Source: Anaerotignum neopropionicum (lineage in GTDB: Bacteria; Bacillota; Clostridia; Lachnospirales; Anaerotignaceae). From it: a stretch of 64,000 bases of DNA. The notes under the pieces were generated by a model. It was given only the letters and a program-made list of their open reading frames with translations, ran no database searches and was not told the DNA's origin. Both the position numbers and the translations under genes were made by a program. Below, in pieces: positions 15,955 to 23,965 of this stretch (its first letter is position 1; each line of letters begins with the position of its first letter). Location of the stretch: NCBI RefSeq assembly GCF_001571775.1, contig NZ_LRVM01000001.1:434001-498000 (forward strand), written 5' to 3'.

Positions 15955-16320
15955 TTATTTGTTAAAGGCTTGAAAATCAATACCGTCCTCTCGCATATTT
16001 TCCAATAATTGGGCATGGAAAAAGCAGCAGCCGTAGCAAGGATAAAGGAGCATATGGCTCTCCATGACCAAAACAAGACTATCCTCTGTGGCCAAAAAAG
16101 GGCTGTCCTTTGCGACCATGGGGGCAATGCGCCCGATTTCTAGGCCGGAAGCTGCCCCCAAAATGACGCAAACCGCCCTGTTTTTTTCGCCATATAGCTT
16201 TTCGCCCTTTTTCAAGGAAATAAATTCCCCCGAAAAGCAATCCAGCATAGTTTCCAACCCTTGGGGGGCAATTCCCCGAAAAAGGGGTAGTTTTTGTAAA
16301 AGCGCTAATTCAGATTTCAT
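15955..16320 (-). CDS. Truncated Crp/Fnr-type cyclic-nucleotide-binding-domain protein without HTH
   Basis: The 121-residue protein begins ALLQKLPLFRGIAPQGLETM, followed by a beta-roll (FISLKKGEKLYG, AVCVILGAASGLEIGR). It ends in LLYPCYGCCFFHAQLLENM, the start of the dimerisation helix seen in clostridial Crp/Fnr regulators (typically PCSxACxFHxRLIENM). Relatives then have about 100 more residues with an HTH, which is absent here: the frame ends at DFQAFNK. It has a strong ribosome site (GGAGGT, seven bases before ATG 16320) and may still be expressed, perhaps as a ligand sensor or dominant-negative partner; it may equally be a degenerate gene. The normal Crp-type gene next door is divergent. 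Confidence 0.6.
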   Translation of the reverse strand: MKSELALLQKLPLFRGIAPQGLETMLDCFSGEFISLKKGEKLYGEKNRAVCVILGAASGLEIGRIAPMVAKDSPFLATEDSLVLVMESHMLLYPCYGCCFFHAQLLENMREDGIDFQAFNK

Positions 16321-16390
16321 CTTTTGTACCTCCGTCTATGTTATGGCTGGATTTTAGCATGAAGGAAGGGCTGCGTCAAGGAAGGTGTCC

Positions 16391-16419
16391 TTGACAATAT
16401 TTAAACAATAACATAAAAT
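16391..16419 (+). promoter_or_regulatory. Promoter of the Crp/Fnr gene
   Basis: TTGACA (16391-16396), 17 bases, TAAAAT (16414-16419), 45 bases before the start codon of the regulator. Confidence 0.8.
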
Positions 16420-16464
16420 CAAAGCAAGCGAAGCCATTGTATCACCAAAAAAGGAGGAGGATAT

Positions 16465-17124
16465 ATGTTTCCCAATGCAATAGAAGGGCTGCCCTTTTTT
16501 CCCCATCTTACAGAGAACGAAAAAGATTATTTACAAAAAAATATAAAAATTCTGGAGTTTGAAGAAGGTGATTTAATTTATACCCCCATCAAAGGGTCCT
16601 TAGGTATGGTGCAGGTATTGGAGGGTGCGGTGCGGGCCTATTTGATTTCCGAGGAAGGAAAAAAAGCAACAATTTTCCGCCTGCGTGAGGGGGAGTTTTG
16701 TATGCTGACTATGGCCTGTGCCATGTCCCAAATTACTTTTGATGTCGAGGTGGAGGCCTGTGCAGACTGCCGCCTTTTACTTGTACCCACAGAGGTTTTT
16801 GCCGATGTAGAGCAGCAAAATATTTATGTAAAAAACTTCTCCCTAGAGTTAATGATGGAGCGCATGTCCTCTCTCGTGGAAGGAGTACAGCAAATGATGT
16901 TTTTGAACTTAGAGCAGCGTCTGGCAGCCTATCTTTTGGATGAAAGCAGTCAGCGCAAAAGCGACGCCCTTTATTTAACCCAAGAGCAAATTGCAGAAAA
17001 CATCGGCAGTGCCAGAGAAGCGGTCAGCCGCACGCTAAAGCGGATGAAGGAAAAAAAACTAATTTCCGTAGAACGTGGCTGTATTCATTTGCTGGATAAA
17101 AAAGAGCTGTATGCTATTTTATAA
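16465..17124 (+). CDS. Crp/Fnr family transcriptional regulator
   Basis: The 219-residue protein has an N-terminal beta-roll sensor (from LPFFPHLTENEKDYLQ; FEEGDLIYT; REGEFCMLTMACAMS), a dimerisation helix (ENFSLELMMERMSSLVEG-like region) and a C-terminal winged helix, LTQEQIAENIGSAREAVSRT and LKRMKEKKLISVERGCIHLL. Cysteines in the sensor (around CMLTMACAMS and VEACADCRLL) could allow redox or Fe-S sensing as in FNR-type proteins, but the number and spacing are not diagnostic. ATG 16465 follows AAAGGAGGAGG. It converges with a minus-strand ferredoxin/membrane Fe-S operon that it may control. Confidence 0.88.
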   Translation: MFPNAIEGLPFFPHLTENEKDYLQKNIKILEFEEGDLIYTPIKGSLGMVQVLEGAVRAYLISEEGKKATIFRLREGEFCMLTMACAMSQITFDVEVEACADCRLLLVPTEVFADVEQQNIYVKNFSLELMMERMSSLVEGVQQMMFLNLEQRLAAYLLDESSQRKSDALYLTQEQIAENIGSAREAVSRTLKRMKEKKLISVERGCIHLLDKKELYAIL

Positions 17125-17173
17125 ATCAGGGTATCATTGCTGCCAACGATACCCTTGGAGGGGGATAAAAGAA

Positions 17174-17746
17174 TTACTCCTTATATTTTGCTTTACATAC
17201 AAGCTGTGTCATCGTCCCCATGGGGCAGTAAACGCACCAGCTGCGGGGGCGGAATAAAACCATGGTCACCAGTCCTAGCAAGGTTGAAGTAAGCATAAGG
17301 CTGTAAAAGCCAAAGGCAAACTGCTTTACCCAGTCGGCAATCGGCGCAGCCGAGGCGGCGAAGTGCCAAGGCAGAGAAAAGCTCCAAAGTAGGGTAATGG
17401 TTTCTCGTAAACCATGGGTGCCTGCGAAAACCAAATAGGTGGAAAACAGCATATTGGCAAACATGGTGAGAAAAAATACCAAAAATCCATAACGGAACCA
17501 TTTGCTGTAAAGCCATTTGGGAATGGGCAGATTTTTTGAGAACCGCTTTCCTAAGATAGAAAGAAGCTGACCTCTGCCGCAATAACGGTTGCAATAGCCT
17601 TTTTTGCCGCCGGTCAGGGACATAATGAGGGGAATAAAAAAGCAAATCAACCCAAGCCATGCAAACAAGATATTAAAAAAACCTAGGAAGATATAGAGTA
17701 AAGAAGCAATCCATAGATAGTCGTACCAATTTTTTTTCTTAGTCAA
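17174..17746 (-). CDS. Membrane 4Fe-4S protein (NapH/PF12801-like)
   Basis: The 190-residue protein has about four membrane helices (WIASLLYIFLGFFNILFAWL, GLICFFIPLIMSL, YGFLVFFLTMFANML, LMLTSTLLGLVTMVLF) and two cysteine motifs on the same side: CNRYCGRGQLLS near residue 52 and WCVYCPMGTMTQL near the C-terminus. This is the pattern of NapH/NosR/CcoG-type membrane proteins that take electrons from ferredoxins. It overlaps the preceding ferredoxin gene by eight bases and ends the three-gene operon. It probably forms a membrane electron relay with the two ferredoxins; the partner quinone or enzyme is unknown. Confidence 0.78.
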   Translation of the reverse strand: MTKKKNWYDYLWIASLLYIFLGFFNILFAWLGLICFFIPLIMSLTGGKKGYCNRYCGRGQLLSILGKRFSKNLPIPKWLYSKWFRYGFLVFFLTMFANMLFSTYLVFAGTHGLRETITLLWSFSLPWHFAASAAPIADWVKQFAFGFYSLMLTSTLLGLVTMVLFRPRSWCVYCPMGTMTQLVCKAKYKE

Positions 17747-17939
17747 TGGGTGGAACCTCCTTTAACGAAATGATATCTGCGGGACAGGCTTTCACACACA
17801 GCCCACAGCCAATGCAAAGGGACTTTTCTACCTTGGCGAAGATGCCGTTATAAACGGCAATGGCATTTTTCGGACAAGACTTTTCGCAGCAGCCGCAGGA
17901 TACGCAAGCATTTGCCGCTAAGGTTGCAATTTTTTTCAT
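17739..17939 (-). CDS. 2[4Fe-4S] ferredoxin
   Basis: The 66-residue protein has two canonical motifs, CVSCGCCEKSCP and CIGCGLCVKACP, each C-x2-C-x2-C-x3-C-P, as in clostridial ferredoxins. It should carry electrons in the cytoplasm. Its ribosome site (AGGAGGTTTGAT) is embedded in the end of the upstream ferredoxin gene, one base separates the two genes, and its end overlaps the membrane Fe-S gene. Confidence 0.9.
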   Translation of the reverse strand: MKKIATLAANACVSCGCCEKSCPKNAIAVYNGIFAKVEKSLCIGCGLCVKACPADIISLKEVPPID

Positions 17940-17940
17940 A

Positions 17941-18141
17941 TCAAACCTCCTGTGTCATAAATAAAGCTTTTTTGGGACAAACCATAGCGCATCTACCGCA
18001 GCCGATGCAATTGTCCTCATGAACAACGGGGGCGGAAAAAATGTTTTTTTGGGTCAAAGCCCCCACAGGACAAGCCCGTACAGAGGGGCAGCGGTGGTTT
18101 TGGGGACATCGATTAATATCAATTTTTACTATTTTTTTCAT
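17941..18141 (-). CDS. 4Fe-4S ferredoxin-like protein with atypical first cysteine motif
   Basis: The 66-residue product has a normal second motif (NCIGCGRCAMVCPKKAL), but the first reads RCPQNHRCPSVRACPVGAL, in which the cysteines are spaced C-x5-C-x5-C-P instead of C-x2-C-x2-C-x3-C. One cluster is secure; the other may be a 3Fe/4Fe variant or use an outside ligand. It is the promoter-proximal gene of the three-gene Fe-S operon, with ATG at 18141 after GAAAGGAATT. The operon is divergent from the C_GCAxxG_C_C gene, leaving 121 bases for both promoters. Confidence 0.85.
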   Translation of the reverse strand: MKKIVKIDINRCPQNHRCPSVRACPVGALTQKNIFSAPVVHEDNCIGCGRCAMVCPKKALFMTQEV

Positions 18142-18262
18142 ATCATAATTCCTTTCAAAAATAAAGCGGGTTTTGTGTTTTTATGGTATGATAATAACAT
18201 AAGACGCATGAGAGATTCCGTAACTTTGTTACGAATGAAAAATATGGATAGGAGGCTTTTTC

Positions 18263-18781
18263 ATGAGTGAAGAACAAAACGAGTTGACGCTGGTGGAGCA
18301 GGCAACGCAAAATAGCAGTAACTATTTTCGCCAGGGGCTAAATTGCACAGAATGCATTATGTGTACCTTTTTGGATATCTACAATAAGGATATGCCAAGG
18401 GAATGCATGGCGCTGGCAACGGGTTTTGGCTCGGGCATGGGGGAAACAAAAAATACCTGCGGTGCAATCACTGGGGCGGTTATGGCGTTGAGCAGTGTGA
18501 TCGGCAGAAAGGATCCCTTTGCAAAAGAAACGGTGAGAGAGAGAATTTTAGAGCTAAAAGGCGTTTATTCTCTGGTGGGGGAAATGGTGGAGGAAATTGA
18601 GGATCACTATGGAACCTTAATTTGTAAGGAGCTTTCATCTCCACTGGGCGAGTTTGAAGGAAAGGCAAGAAAGAAAAATTGCATGGAAATTATCGGCTAT
18701 TGCGGCGGTTTAGCCATGAAATATGCCCTAAAGGCAGAGGAACTGGTAAAAGAGGAAGAAATTTTGGCACGGGAAAGCTAA
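18263..18781 (+). CDS. C_GCAxxG_C_C family redox-associated protein
   Basis: The 172-residue protein shows the family signature (PF09719): LNCTECIMCTFLDIYN near the N-terminus, GFGSGMGETKNTCGAITGAV in the centre (the GCAxxG-type core with T for the first A/C position), a KNCMEIIGYC pair near the C-terminus and FRQGLNC at the start. The family is small, cysteine-rich and often next to oxidoreductases; its function is unsettled. ATG 18263 follows ATAGGAGG. It is divergent from the ferredoxin operon and 15 bases ahead of the secreted protein gene, with which it is probably cotranscribed. Confidence 0.8.
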   Translation: MSEEQNELTLVEQATQNSSNYFRQGLNCTECIMCTFLDIYNKDMPRECMALATGFGSGMGETKNTCGAITGAVMALSSVIGRKDPFAKETVRERILELKGVYSLVGEMVEEIEDHYGTLICKELSSPLGEFEGKARKKNCMEIIGYCGGLAMKYALKAEELVKEEEILARES

Positions 18782-18796
18782 AAAAGAGGTGAAACC

Positions 18797-19837
18797 ATGA
18801 AAAAGAGGTTGTTGATGGCACTAACGGTAAGTTTTCTCTTTGCAACGTCGGCATTTGCACATCCGCCCATCAATGTATATGTGGATAGTCAGGCGGTTTC
18901 CTTTGACCAAGCCCCTATCATTATAAATGACCGTACGCTGGTGCCCATGCGTGCCATTTTTCAGGCCTTGGGCAGTGAGGTTAGCTGGTATGAGCCTACC
19001 AAAACGGTTACTTCAACAAAAGACGGAGATTCCTTTGTTTTGGTTATTGGACAAACAGGGCTCTATAAAAACGGACAGCTCGTCTATAGCATGGATGTGC
19101 CTGCACAAATTGTGAACGACAGAACTATGGTGCCTGTGCGTGCCATTGCCGAGGCTTTTGATGCGGAGGTGAATTGGGATTCCGTTGGGTATGTGATAAC
19201 CATTTTCTCTGCAGAGGATGCAACACAAAACAGCTATTCCACCACAGTTGAGGCAGAGGATGGTACCGTTGTTTTATCCTATAAAATGTCCCTTGCCCAA
19301 AGCAGTAATCAGTATGCGGCTCAAATGGAAAAAGTCCTTTTGGCTGAAGCGGAAGAACTTGCCAAAGATTTTGTGAATACTTATGGTGCAAAAGCGAAAA
19401 AGGATTATGAAGGGGCAAAGGCAGCGGGCAATTCCTTTGCACCCTATTATTCCGTGGGTTCCTATGAGATAACGAGGGAGGACAGTGCCCTGGTATCCTT
19501 TTACGGAACAAGCACTGGGTATACCGGGGGAAGTGAAACAGTGAGGAGTTGTTCGTCCCATACCTTCTCTGCTAAAAACGGGAAGGAGCAAAAGCTTTCT
19601 GATCTCATAGATGACAGTCAAAAGGAGATAGAGGCTTTTTGGAGTACCTCCTTTGGTACACTTATTGATGAAAAACCCACAGGTTTTTATTCAGATGCAA
19701 AAAAGCGCTTGGAGAAGTGCATGGATAAGGTTGGGTTTTACTTGACGGCAGATGGTATTGCATTTTATTTGCCACCGGAAACCATTGCCCCCAAGGAAGC
19801 GGGAATTATTTCGTTTACCATGAAGTATGAATTTTAG
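18797..19837 (+). CDS. Secreted protein: copper amine oxidase-like N-terminal domain plus DUF4163/DUF3298
   Basis: The 346-residue protein has a cleavable signal (MKKRLLMALTVSFLFATSAFA) and then two linked repeats, IIINDRTLVPMRAIFQALGS and QIVNDRTMVPVRAIAEAFDA, typical of the Cu_amine_oxidN1 stalk domain (PF07833), a non-catalytic extracellular domain common in Clostridia. The C-terminal 200 residues (from about VLSYKMSLAQSSNQY) fit the DUF4163-DUF3298 module found in RsiV-like proteins, with LSDLIDDSQKEIEAF and a final GIISFTMKYEF. It is extracellular or wall-associated. It follows the C_GCAxxG_C_C gene by 15 bases with its own GAGGTG ribosome site. Confidence 0.82.
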   Translation: MKKRLLMALTVSFLFATSAFAHPPINVYVDSQAVSFDQAPIIINDRTLVPMRAIFQALGSEVSWYEPTKTVTSTKDGDSFVLVIGQTGLYKNGQLVYSMDVPAQIVNDRTMVPVRAIAEAFDAEVNWDSVGYVITIFSAEDATQNSYSTTVEAEDGTVVLSYKMSLAQSSNQYAAQMEKVLLAEAEELAKDFVNTYGAKAKKDYEGAKAAGNSFAPYYSVGSYEITREDSALVSFYGTSTGYTGGSETVRSCSSHTFSAKNGKEQKLSDLIDDSQKEIEAFWSTSFGTLIDEKPTGFYSDAKKRLEKCMDKVGFYLTADGIAFYLPPETIAPKEAGIISFTMKYEF

Positions 19838-19917
19838 GGAATTTTTATTGAATGCATAGAAGCCCGCCCCTTTACAGGCGGCATGGAAACACTGGCCATT
19901 TTTGCAAAAAGAATAAA

Positions 19918-19976
19918 ACAAAAGCCTGTATTGTGGGGATTTGCAAGGCAAATCTTAAGCAATACAGGCTTTTTTC
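19918..19976 (+). terminator. Bidirectional terminator
   Basis: AAAGCCTGTATTG pairs with CAATACAGGCTTTTTT around an inner hairpin (GATTTGC-AAG-GCAAATC). It lies between convergent genes and has T tracts in both directions. Confidence 0.8.
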
Positions 19977-19991
19977 TTATTGCGTTGAGGC

Positions 19992-20714
19992 TCAAAGCTT
20001 TTTCCACTCTGCCTTAAGCTCAGCCAAAAGCTCCTCCTTAGTTTGAGGGGGATGGTGTCCCTTGATGGCAAGGCGGAAGTCGATTTTTTCCAATTCGTCA
20101 ATGTATGCGGTGAGTAAAACCTTATCATAAACCCATTCCTCCCCTTGGGGAACGGAGCAATAGGAGTCCCCCAGAAAGATGACGCTATCTTGAGGAATGA
20201 TAAATACCACAGAATCCCGACAGTGGGGCGAAACAATTTCTCTTAATATACAGGTAATGTCCCCCAGATCAATGGTCATGGAGCCATTAAAGCTGATTTC
20301 CGCCGTTTTTACTTTAATGTCGCTGCGGTGGGTATATTCCTTGCAAATATGGGTGTGGGCAAAAAGGGAATCCTCCCCTGTTTTCAGGCGTTTTTCCATG
20401 GCTTCATCATCCCACGCCCAATGGGACATTTTCTCCAGCTCTTTATTGGTTTTTCCTCCGGCAATGGTCGCCGCATTGGTTGCCCAAAGACCAAAGCTAT
20501 GATCCCAATGGGCATGGGTTATAGAAAGATAGCGGGGAGGCGGAAGCTGATTTTCCTGCAATTTTTCTATGAAGTGATGATGATGGGCAGAGGAATTGCC
20601 TGCATCCATCATAAAACCTCCTTTTTCCCCTTTCACATAGCCCAAGGCGGGGCGGTCGGTTTCAGGATCATGCTCCATATAATAAATATGTTCTGATATT
20701 TTTGTAAGCTTCAT
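19992..20714 (-). CDS. MBL-fold metallo-hydrolase
   Basis: The 240-residue protein has the zinc motif LSITHAHWDHSFGLW, an N-terminal strand with DAGNSSAHHHHF, the later SPHCRDSVVF histidine and a C-terminal IKGHHPP motif, all expected metal ligands of the metallo-beta-lactamase fold. No signal peptide is seen. The start chosen is ATG at 20714 because AAAGGAAA precedes it by seven bases; an upstream ATG at 20744 lacks a ribosome site. Substrate is unknown. It lies downstream of the RND operon but is separated from it by a hairpin. Confidence 0.8.
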   Translation of the reverse strand: MKLTKISEHIYYMEHDPETDRPALGYVKGEKGGFMMDAGNSSAHHHHFIEKLQENQLPPPRYLSITHAHWDHSFGLWATNAATIAGGKTNKELEKMSHWAWDDEAMEKRLKTGEDSLFAHTHICKEYTHRSDIKVKTAEISFNGSMTIDLGDITCILREIVSPHCRDSVVFIIPQDSVIFLGDSYCSVPQGEEWVYDKVLLTAYIDELEKIDFRLAIKGHHPPQTKEELLAELKAEWKKL

Positions 20715-20747
20715 TGTGCGTTTCCTTTCTTGGCAACTTAACATAGC

Positions 20748-20782
20748 AAAGTACCGCTTATTTTATCAATAAACGGTACTTC
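20748..20782 (-). terminator. Hairpin between the RND operon and the metallo-hydrolase gene
   Basis: AAGTACCG-C-TTATT pairs with AATAA-A-CGGTACTT on the plus strand. On the minus strand the stem is followed by TTTGCT. It can terminate the RND operon; its position near the hydrolase start also allows an operator role. Confidence 0.5.
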
Positions 20783-20842
20783 CATGCTTACTTAAGTATA
20801 TCGTTTTTACATAGGAAAAAGCAATACAAAATTTTAATTATG

Positions 20843-23800
20843 TTATACCGTTGCTTTTTTTTGTGCTTTTAATGCCTTTTTCTCTTTTCGTGCTTCTTTC
20901 TTTTGTTTTTTCCGCTCTTTTCTTTCATTCATCCATATGTAAATAATGGGAATAAACACAAGGGTTACAACGGTGGAAAAGGCGAGGCCGAAAATAACAC
21001 CGATGGCCAAGCTTTTCATCATTTCGCCGCCTTCTCTCATGCTTAATGCCATAGGAAGCATACCCAAAATGGTAGTCAAGGTGGTCATTAAAATGGGGCG
21101 CAAACGTCTGGGTCCTGCCGTTACCAAAGCATCATAGCAGCTTAAGCCGCGGCCCATCAGCTGATTTGCATAATCTACTAATACGATACCGTTATTAACA
21201 ACCATACCGATGAGCATGACAAAGCCCATAAAGGCTGGCGTTGTTATGGTATGCCCTGTAAGGAACAGACCCAAAATACCGCCGGTAATTGCCAAAGGCA
21301 TGGAAAACATAACGATAAAAGGATAACGCAGGGATTCAAACTGGGAAGCCATAATCATGTAAACCAAAAGCACCCCAATTATCATACAGAGCATTAAGCT
21401 TCTAAAGGAATCCATCATCATTTCCATGTTGCCGGAATAAGCGTAGCTGCAACCATCAGGGAAATTATAAGAAGCCATGGCTCCATCAATCAATTTTTGT
21501 GCCTCGCTTGCGCTCATATCCTTAGTGTTGGCACTGATTGTAATATAATTCTTTTGGTTTTCGCGAGTAATAGAGGTTGCGCTTTCGCTGATTTCTACGT
21601 TGGCAACGTCAGTAAGAGGAATTTGAGAACCGCTTGCTGATGTGACCGTTAGGTTATTTAAGTCCGCCAGATAATTCAGCTGTGTTGTATCGTAGCGCAA
21701 TACCACATCCAACTCGTTGCCGTCCACCTTATATTTGGTTGCCGTGGTTCCGGAGATTGCCGTGCTTAAAGTATTGGCAATGGCAGCGGTGGTAATACCA
21801 TAATGGGAGGCCTTGCTTCGATCAATTACAACTCTTGCTTCGGGAACGGTGGTGCCCGTTGAGCCTTCCACATCGCTAAAGCCATTAATATTGCTGATAA
21901 GTTCCACAATATCGTTCTCTACGTCCATCAAAACATTATTGTCATAGCCGTAAACATTAAAGGTTACATCGGCACTGCTGCTACTGCCCATTGCCGATTG
22001 GGATGCGGATACGGAAAGTTCCATTCCCGGAATATTACCCAATAGCGTTTTGATTTCCTCACAAACCTCTGAGGTACTGCGGCTGCGCTGGTTTTTGGAT
22101 ACCAAATTCATATAAATACTTGCGGCTGCGCTATTGCTGGACATGGAGTCAGAACCGATATTGGCATAAACCGTTTCTGCCTCAGGTATGGTTTGCAGGC
22201 GATAAAGGGCCTCCAAAACAACCTCCTCTGTGGTATCCAGGGAAGTGCCGTTGGGCAGGGTAATGGAAATATTAGCTGTACCTTCATCCATTTCCTCCAT
22301 AAAGTCCATTCCCGTCATGGGTACCGTAGCCAAACTGCCAATAAAGACGAGCAGAATGAGGAGAACCGTTTTTTTACGGTTTGCCAAAGCCCAACGTAGG
22401 AGATGGTCATATATTTGGGTGATGTAATCTAAAATTTTATCCCACAGAACAAGGCCGGCGGAGAATTTTTTGTATTTTCGTAATTTTGTTTTCTTATCCT
22501 TTTGCAGCATTAAAGCACTTGCCATGGGAACGAAGGTAATGGCAACTACAAGGGAGGATAACAGGGCAAAGGTAACCGAGAAGGATAGGTTTTGCAAAAG
22601 CTGTCCGACGGAGCCTTTGGTGAAAGCAATGGGTAAGAATACCGCAACTGTTGTTAAGGTAGAAGCGGTAATTGCCATGGTAACTTCTTTTGCACCGATT
22701 TCCGCTGCTTCCTTTGGTGAATAGCCCCGTTCATAATATTGGTAAATGCTGTCTAAAACAACAATAGAGTTGTCAACCAGCATACCAATACCGATGGCGA
22801 CACCGCCCATGGAGATGATATTTAAGGACATACCCGCCAAATACATCAAGGCAAAGGTGCTTAAGATTGATGTGGGAATGGATACGGCAATAATTCCCGA
22901 GGTAACAGGATTTTTTAAGAATAACATCAGTACAAAGAATGCAATCAGGGCACTCAGGAATGCGGTTTGGGTTACGTTTGAAATGGAGTCCTTAATATAG
23001 TCTGAGGTATCCATGACAATGCTGATCTTTAGATCAGGATATTCCTTTGAAATTTTATTTAATTCTTTTTCAATCTTATCGCTTGTTTTAACTAAATTTG
23101 CCGTAGACTGCTTGTTTACTGCAATCAGCATACCCTTTTGATTGTTGACATAGGAGATGGATTCTTCGTCCTTTTCCGTTTCCACAACGGTTGCCACATC
23201 GCTTAGCTGAATAATTGCGCCGGAGGGTGTGGCAATGGGCAGATCCCTGATTTCATCAACAGAGGAGAATTGTCCCATGGTACGCACCTGCAGCTTGGTT
23301 TCCCCTTGGGAAAGGGTGCCGGAGGGAAGGTTCATATTTTCTGCGGCTAAAACTTGAGAAAGAGCGCTGATGTTCAAATTGTATCCGGCAAGCTTCGTTG
23401 GATCAATGGTAATAGCCACTTCTTTTTCAATGCCGCCGTAGGAATCAATAGAGGCAACACCTTCAATACGCTCCAAGCGGGGCATAATATTGTCTTCCAA
23501 CAGGTCGTTAAGCTCCTTTAAGTCAAGATGATCGGCGGTAACCCCTAAATAAATGGGGATGGCGTTCATATCTATTTTAAAGATAATAGGATCGTTAACA
23601 TCGTCAGGTAAAGAATATTTTGCTCGGTCTAGTACATCTCGTAAATCTAGGGAGGCCATGTCAATATCCGTACCGTCCACAAATTGAACGATGATTAACG
23701 AAGTGTCGGAATTGGATATGGAGGTTACGGTATCCACGTTGTTTACTGTGCCAAGGGCATTTTCCAAAGGCTTGGAAACAATGTTTTCAATTTCTTCGGG

Positions 23801-23962
23801 GCCTGCGCCTACATAAGAGGTACTCACCAGCACAACGGGAATGTCAACGTTAGGCATTAAGGACAGATTTAGGCTGGTATAAGCCACAATACCTGCAATA
23901 AATACCATCAGCGTCACCATGATTGTGGTGACAGGTCGGCGTATGGAGATTCTGGAAAACAT
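20843..23962 (-). CDS. RND-family efflux transporter permease (AcrB/HAE-1-like)
   Basis: The 1039-residue permease has full RND length with duplicated halves: TM1 (RRPVTTIMVTLMVFIAGIVA), a large porter domain, TM2-6 region (VAIGIGMLVDNSIVVLDSIY with the conserved Asp pair region), TM7 (KKTVLLILLVFIGSLATVP) and a second half with MASQFESLRYPFIVM and GFVMLIGMVVNNGIVLVDYA. The C-terminus is very basic. It uses the proton gradient to expel hydrophobic compounds. Its adaptor gene lies three bases upstream and a MarR regulator heads the operon. No outer-membrane channel gene is present, consistent with a single-membrane cell exporting across the membrane or wall. Confidence 0.93.
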   Translation of the reverse strand: MFSRISIRRPVTTIMVTLMVFIAGIVAYTSLNLSLMPNVDIPVVLVSTSYVGAGPEEIENIVSKPLENALGTVNNVDTVTSISNSDTSLIIVQFVDGTDIDMASLDLRDVLDRAKYSLPDDVNDPIIFKIDMNAIPIYLGVTADHLDLKELNDLLEDNIMPRLERIEGVASIDSYGGIEKEVAITIDPTKLAGYNLNISALSQVLAAENMNLPSGTLSQGETKLQVRTMGQFSSVDEIRDLPIATPSGAIIQLSDVATVVETEKDEESISYVNNQKGMLIAVNKQSTANLVKTSDKIEKELNKISKEYPDLKISIVMDTSDYIKDSISNVTQTAFLSALIAFFVLMLFLKNPVTSGIIAVSIPTSILSTFALMYLAGMSLNIISMGGVAIGIGMLVDNSIVVLDSIYQYYERGYSPKEAAEIGAKEVTMAITASTLTTVAVFLPIAFTKGSVGQLLQNLSFSVTFALLSSLVVAITFVPMASALMLQKDKKTKLRKYKKFSAGLVLWDKILDYITQIYDHLLRWALANRKKTVLLILLVFIGSLATVPMTGMDFMEEMDEGTANISITLPNGTSLDTTEEVVLEALYRLQTIPEAETVYANIGSDSMSSNSAAASIYMNLVSKNQRSRSTSEVCEEIKTLLGNIPGMELSVSASQSAMGSSSSADVTFNVYGYDNNVLMDVENDIVELISNINGFSDVEGSTGTTVPEARVVIDRSKASHYGITTAAIANTLSTAISGTTATKYKVDGNELDVVLRYDTTQLNYLADLNNLTVTSASGSQIPLTDVANVEISESATSITRENQKNYITISANTKDMSASEAQKLIDGAMASYNFPDGCSYAYSGNMEMMMDSFRSLMLCMIIGVLLVYMIMASQFESLRYPFIVMFSMPLAITGGILGLFLTGHTITTPAFMGFVMLIGMVVNNGIVLVDYANQLMGRGLSCYDALVTAGPRRLRPILMTTLTTILGMLPMALSMREGGEMMKSLAIGVIFGLAFSTVVTLVFIPIIYIWMNERKERKKQKKEARKEKKALKAQKKATV

Positions 23963-23965
23963 AAT

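Noticed and set aside
16064-16357. Plus-strand 97-codon frame opposite the truncated Crp gene
   Set aside because: It lacks a ribosome site, and the minus strand has a clear Crp-type protein with GGAGGT.
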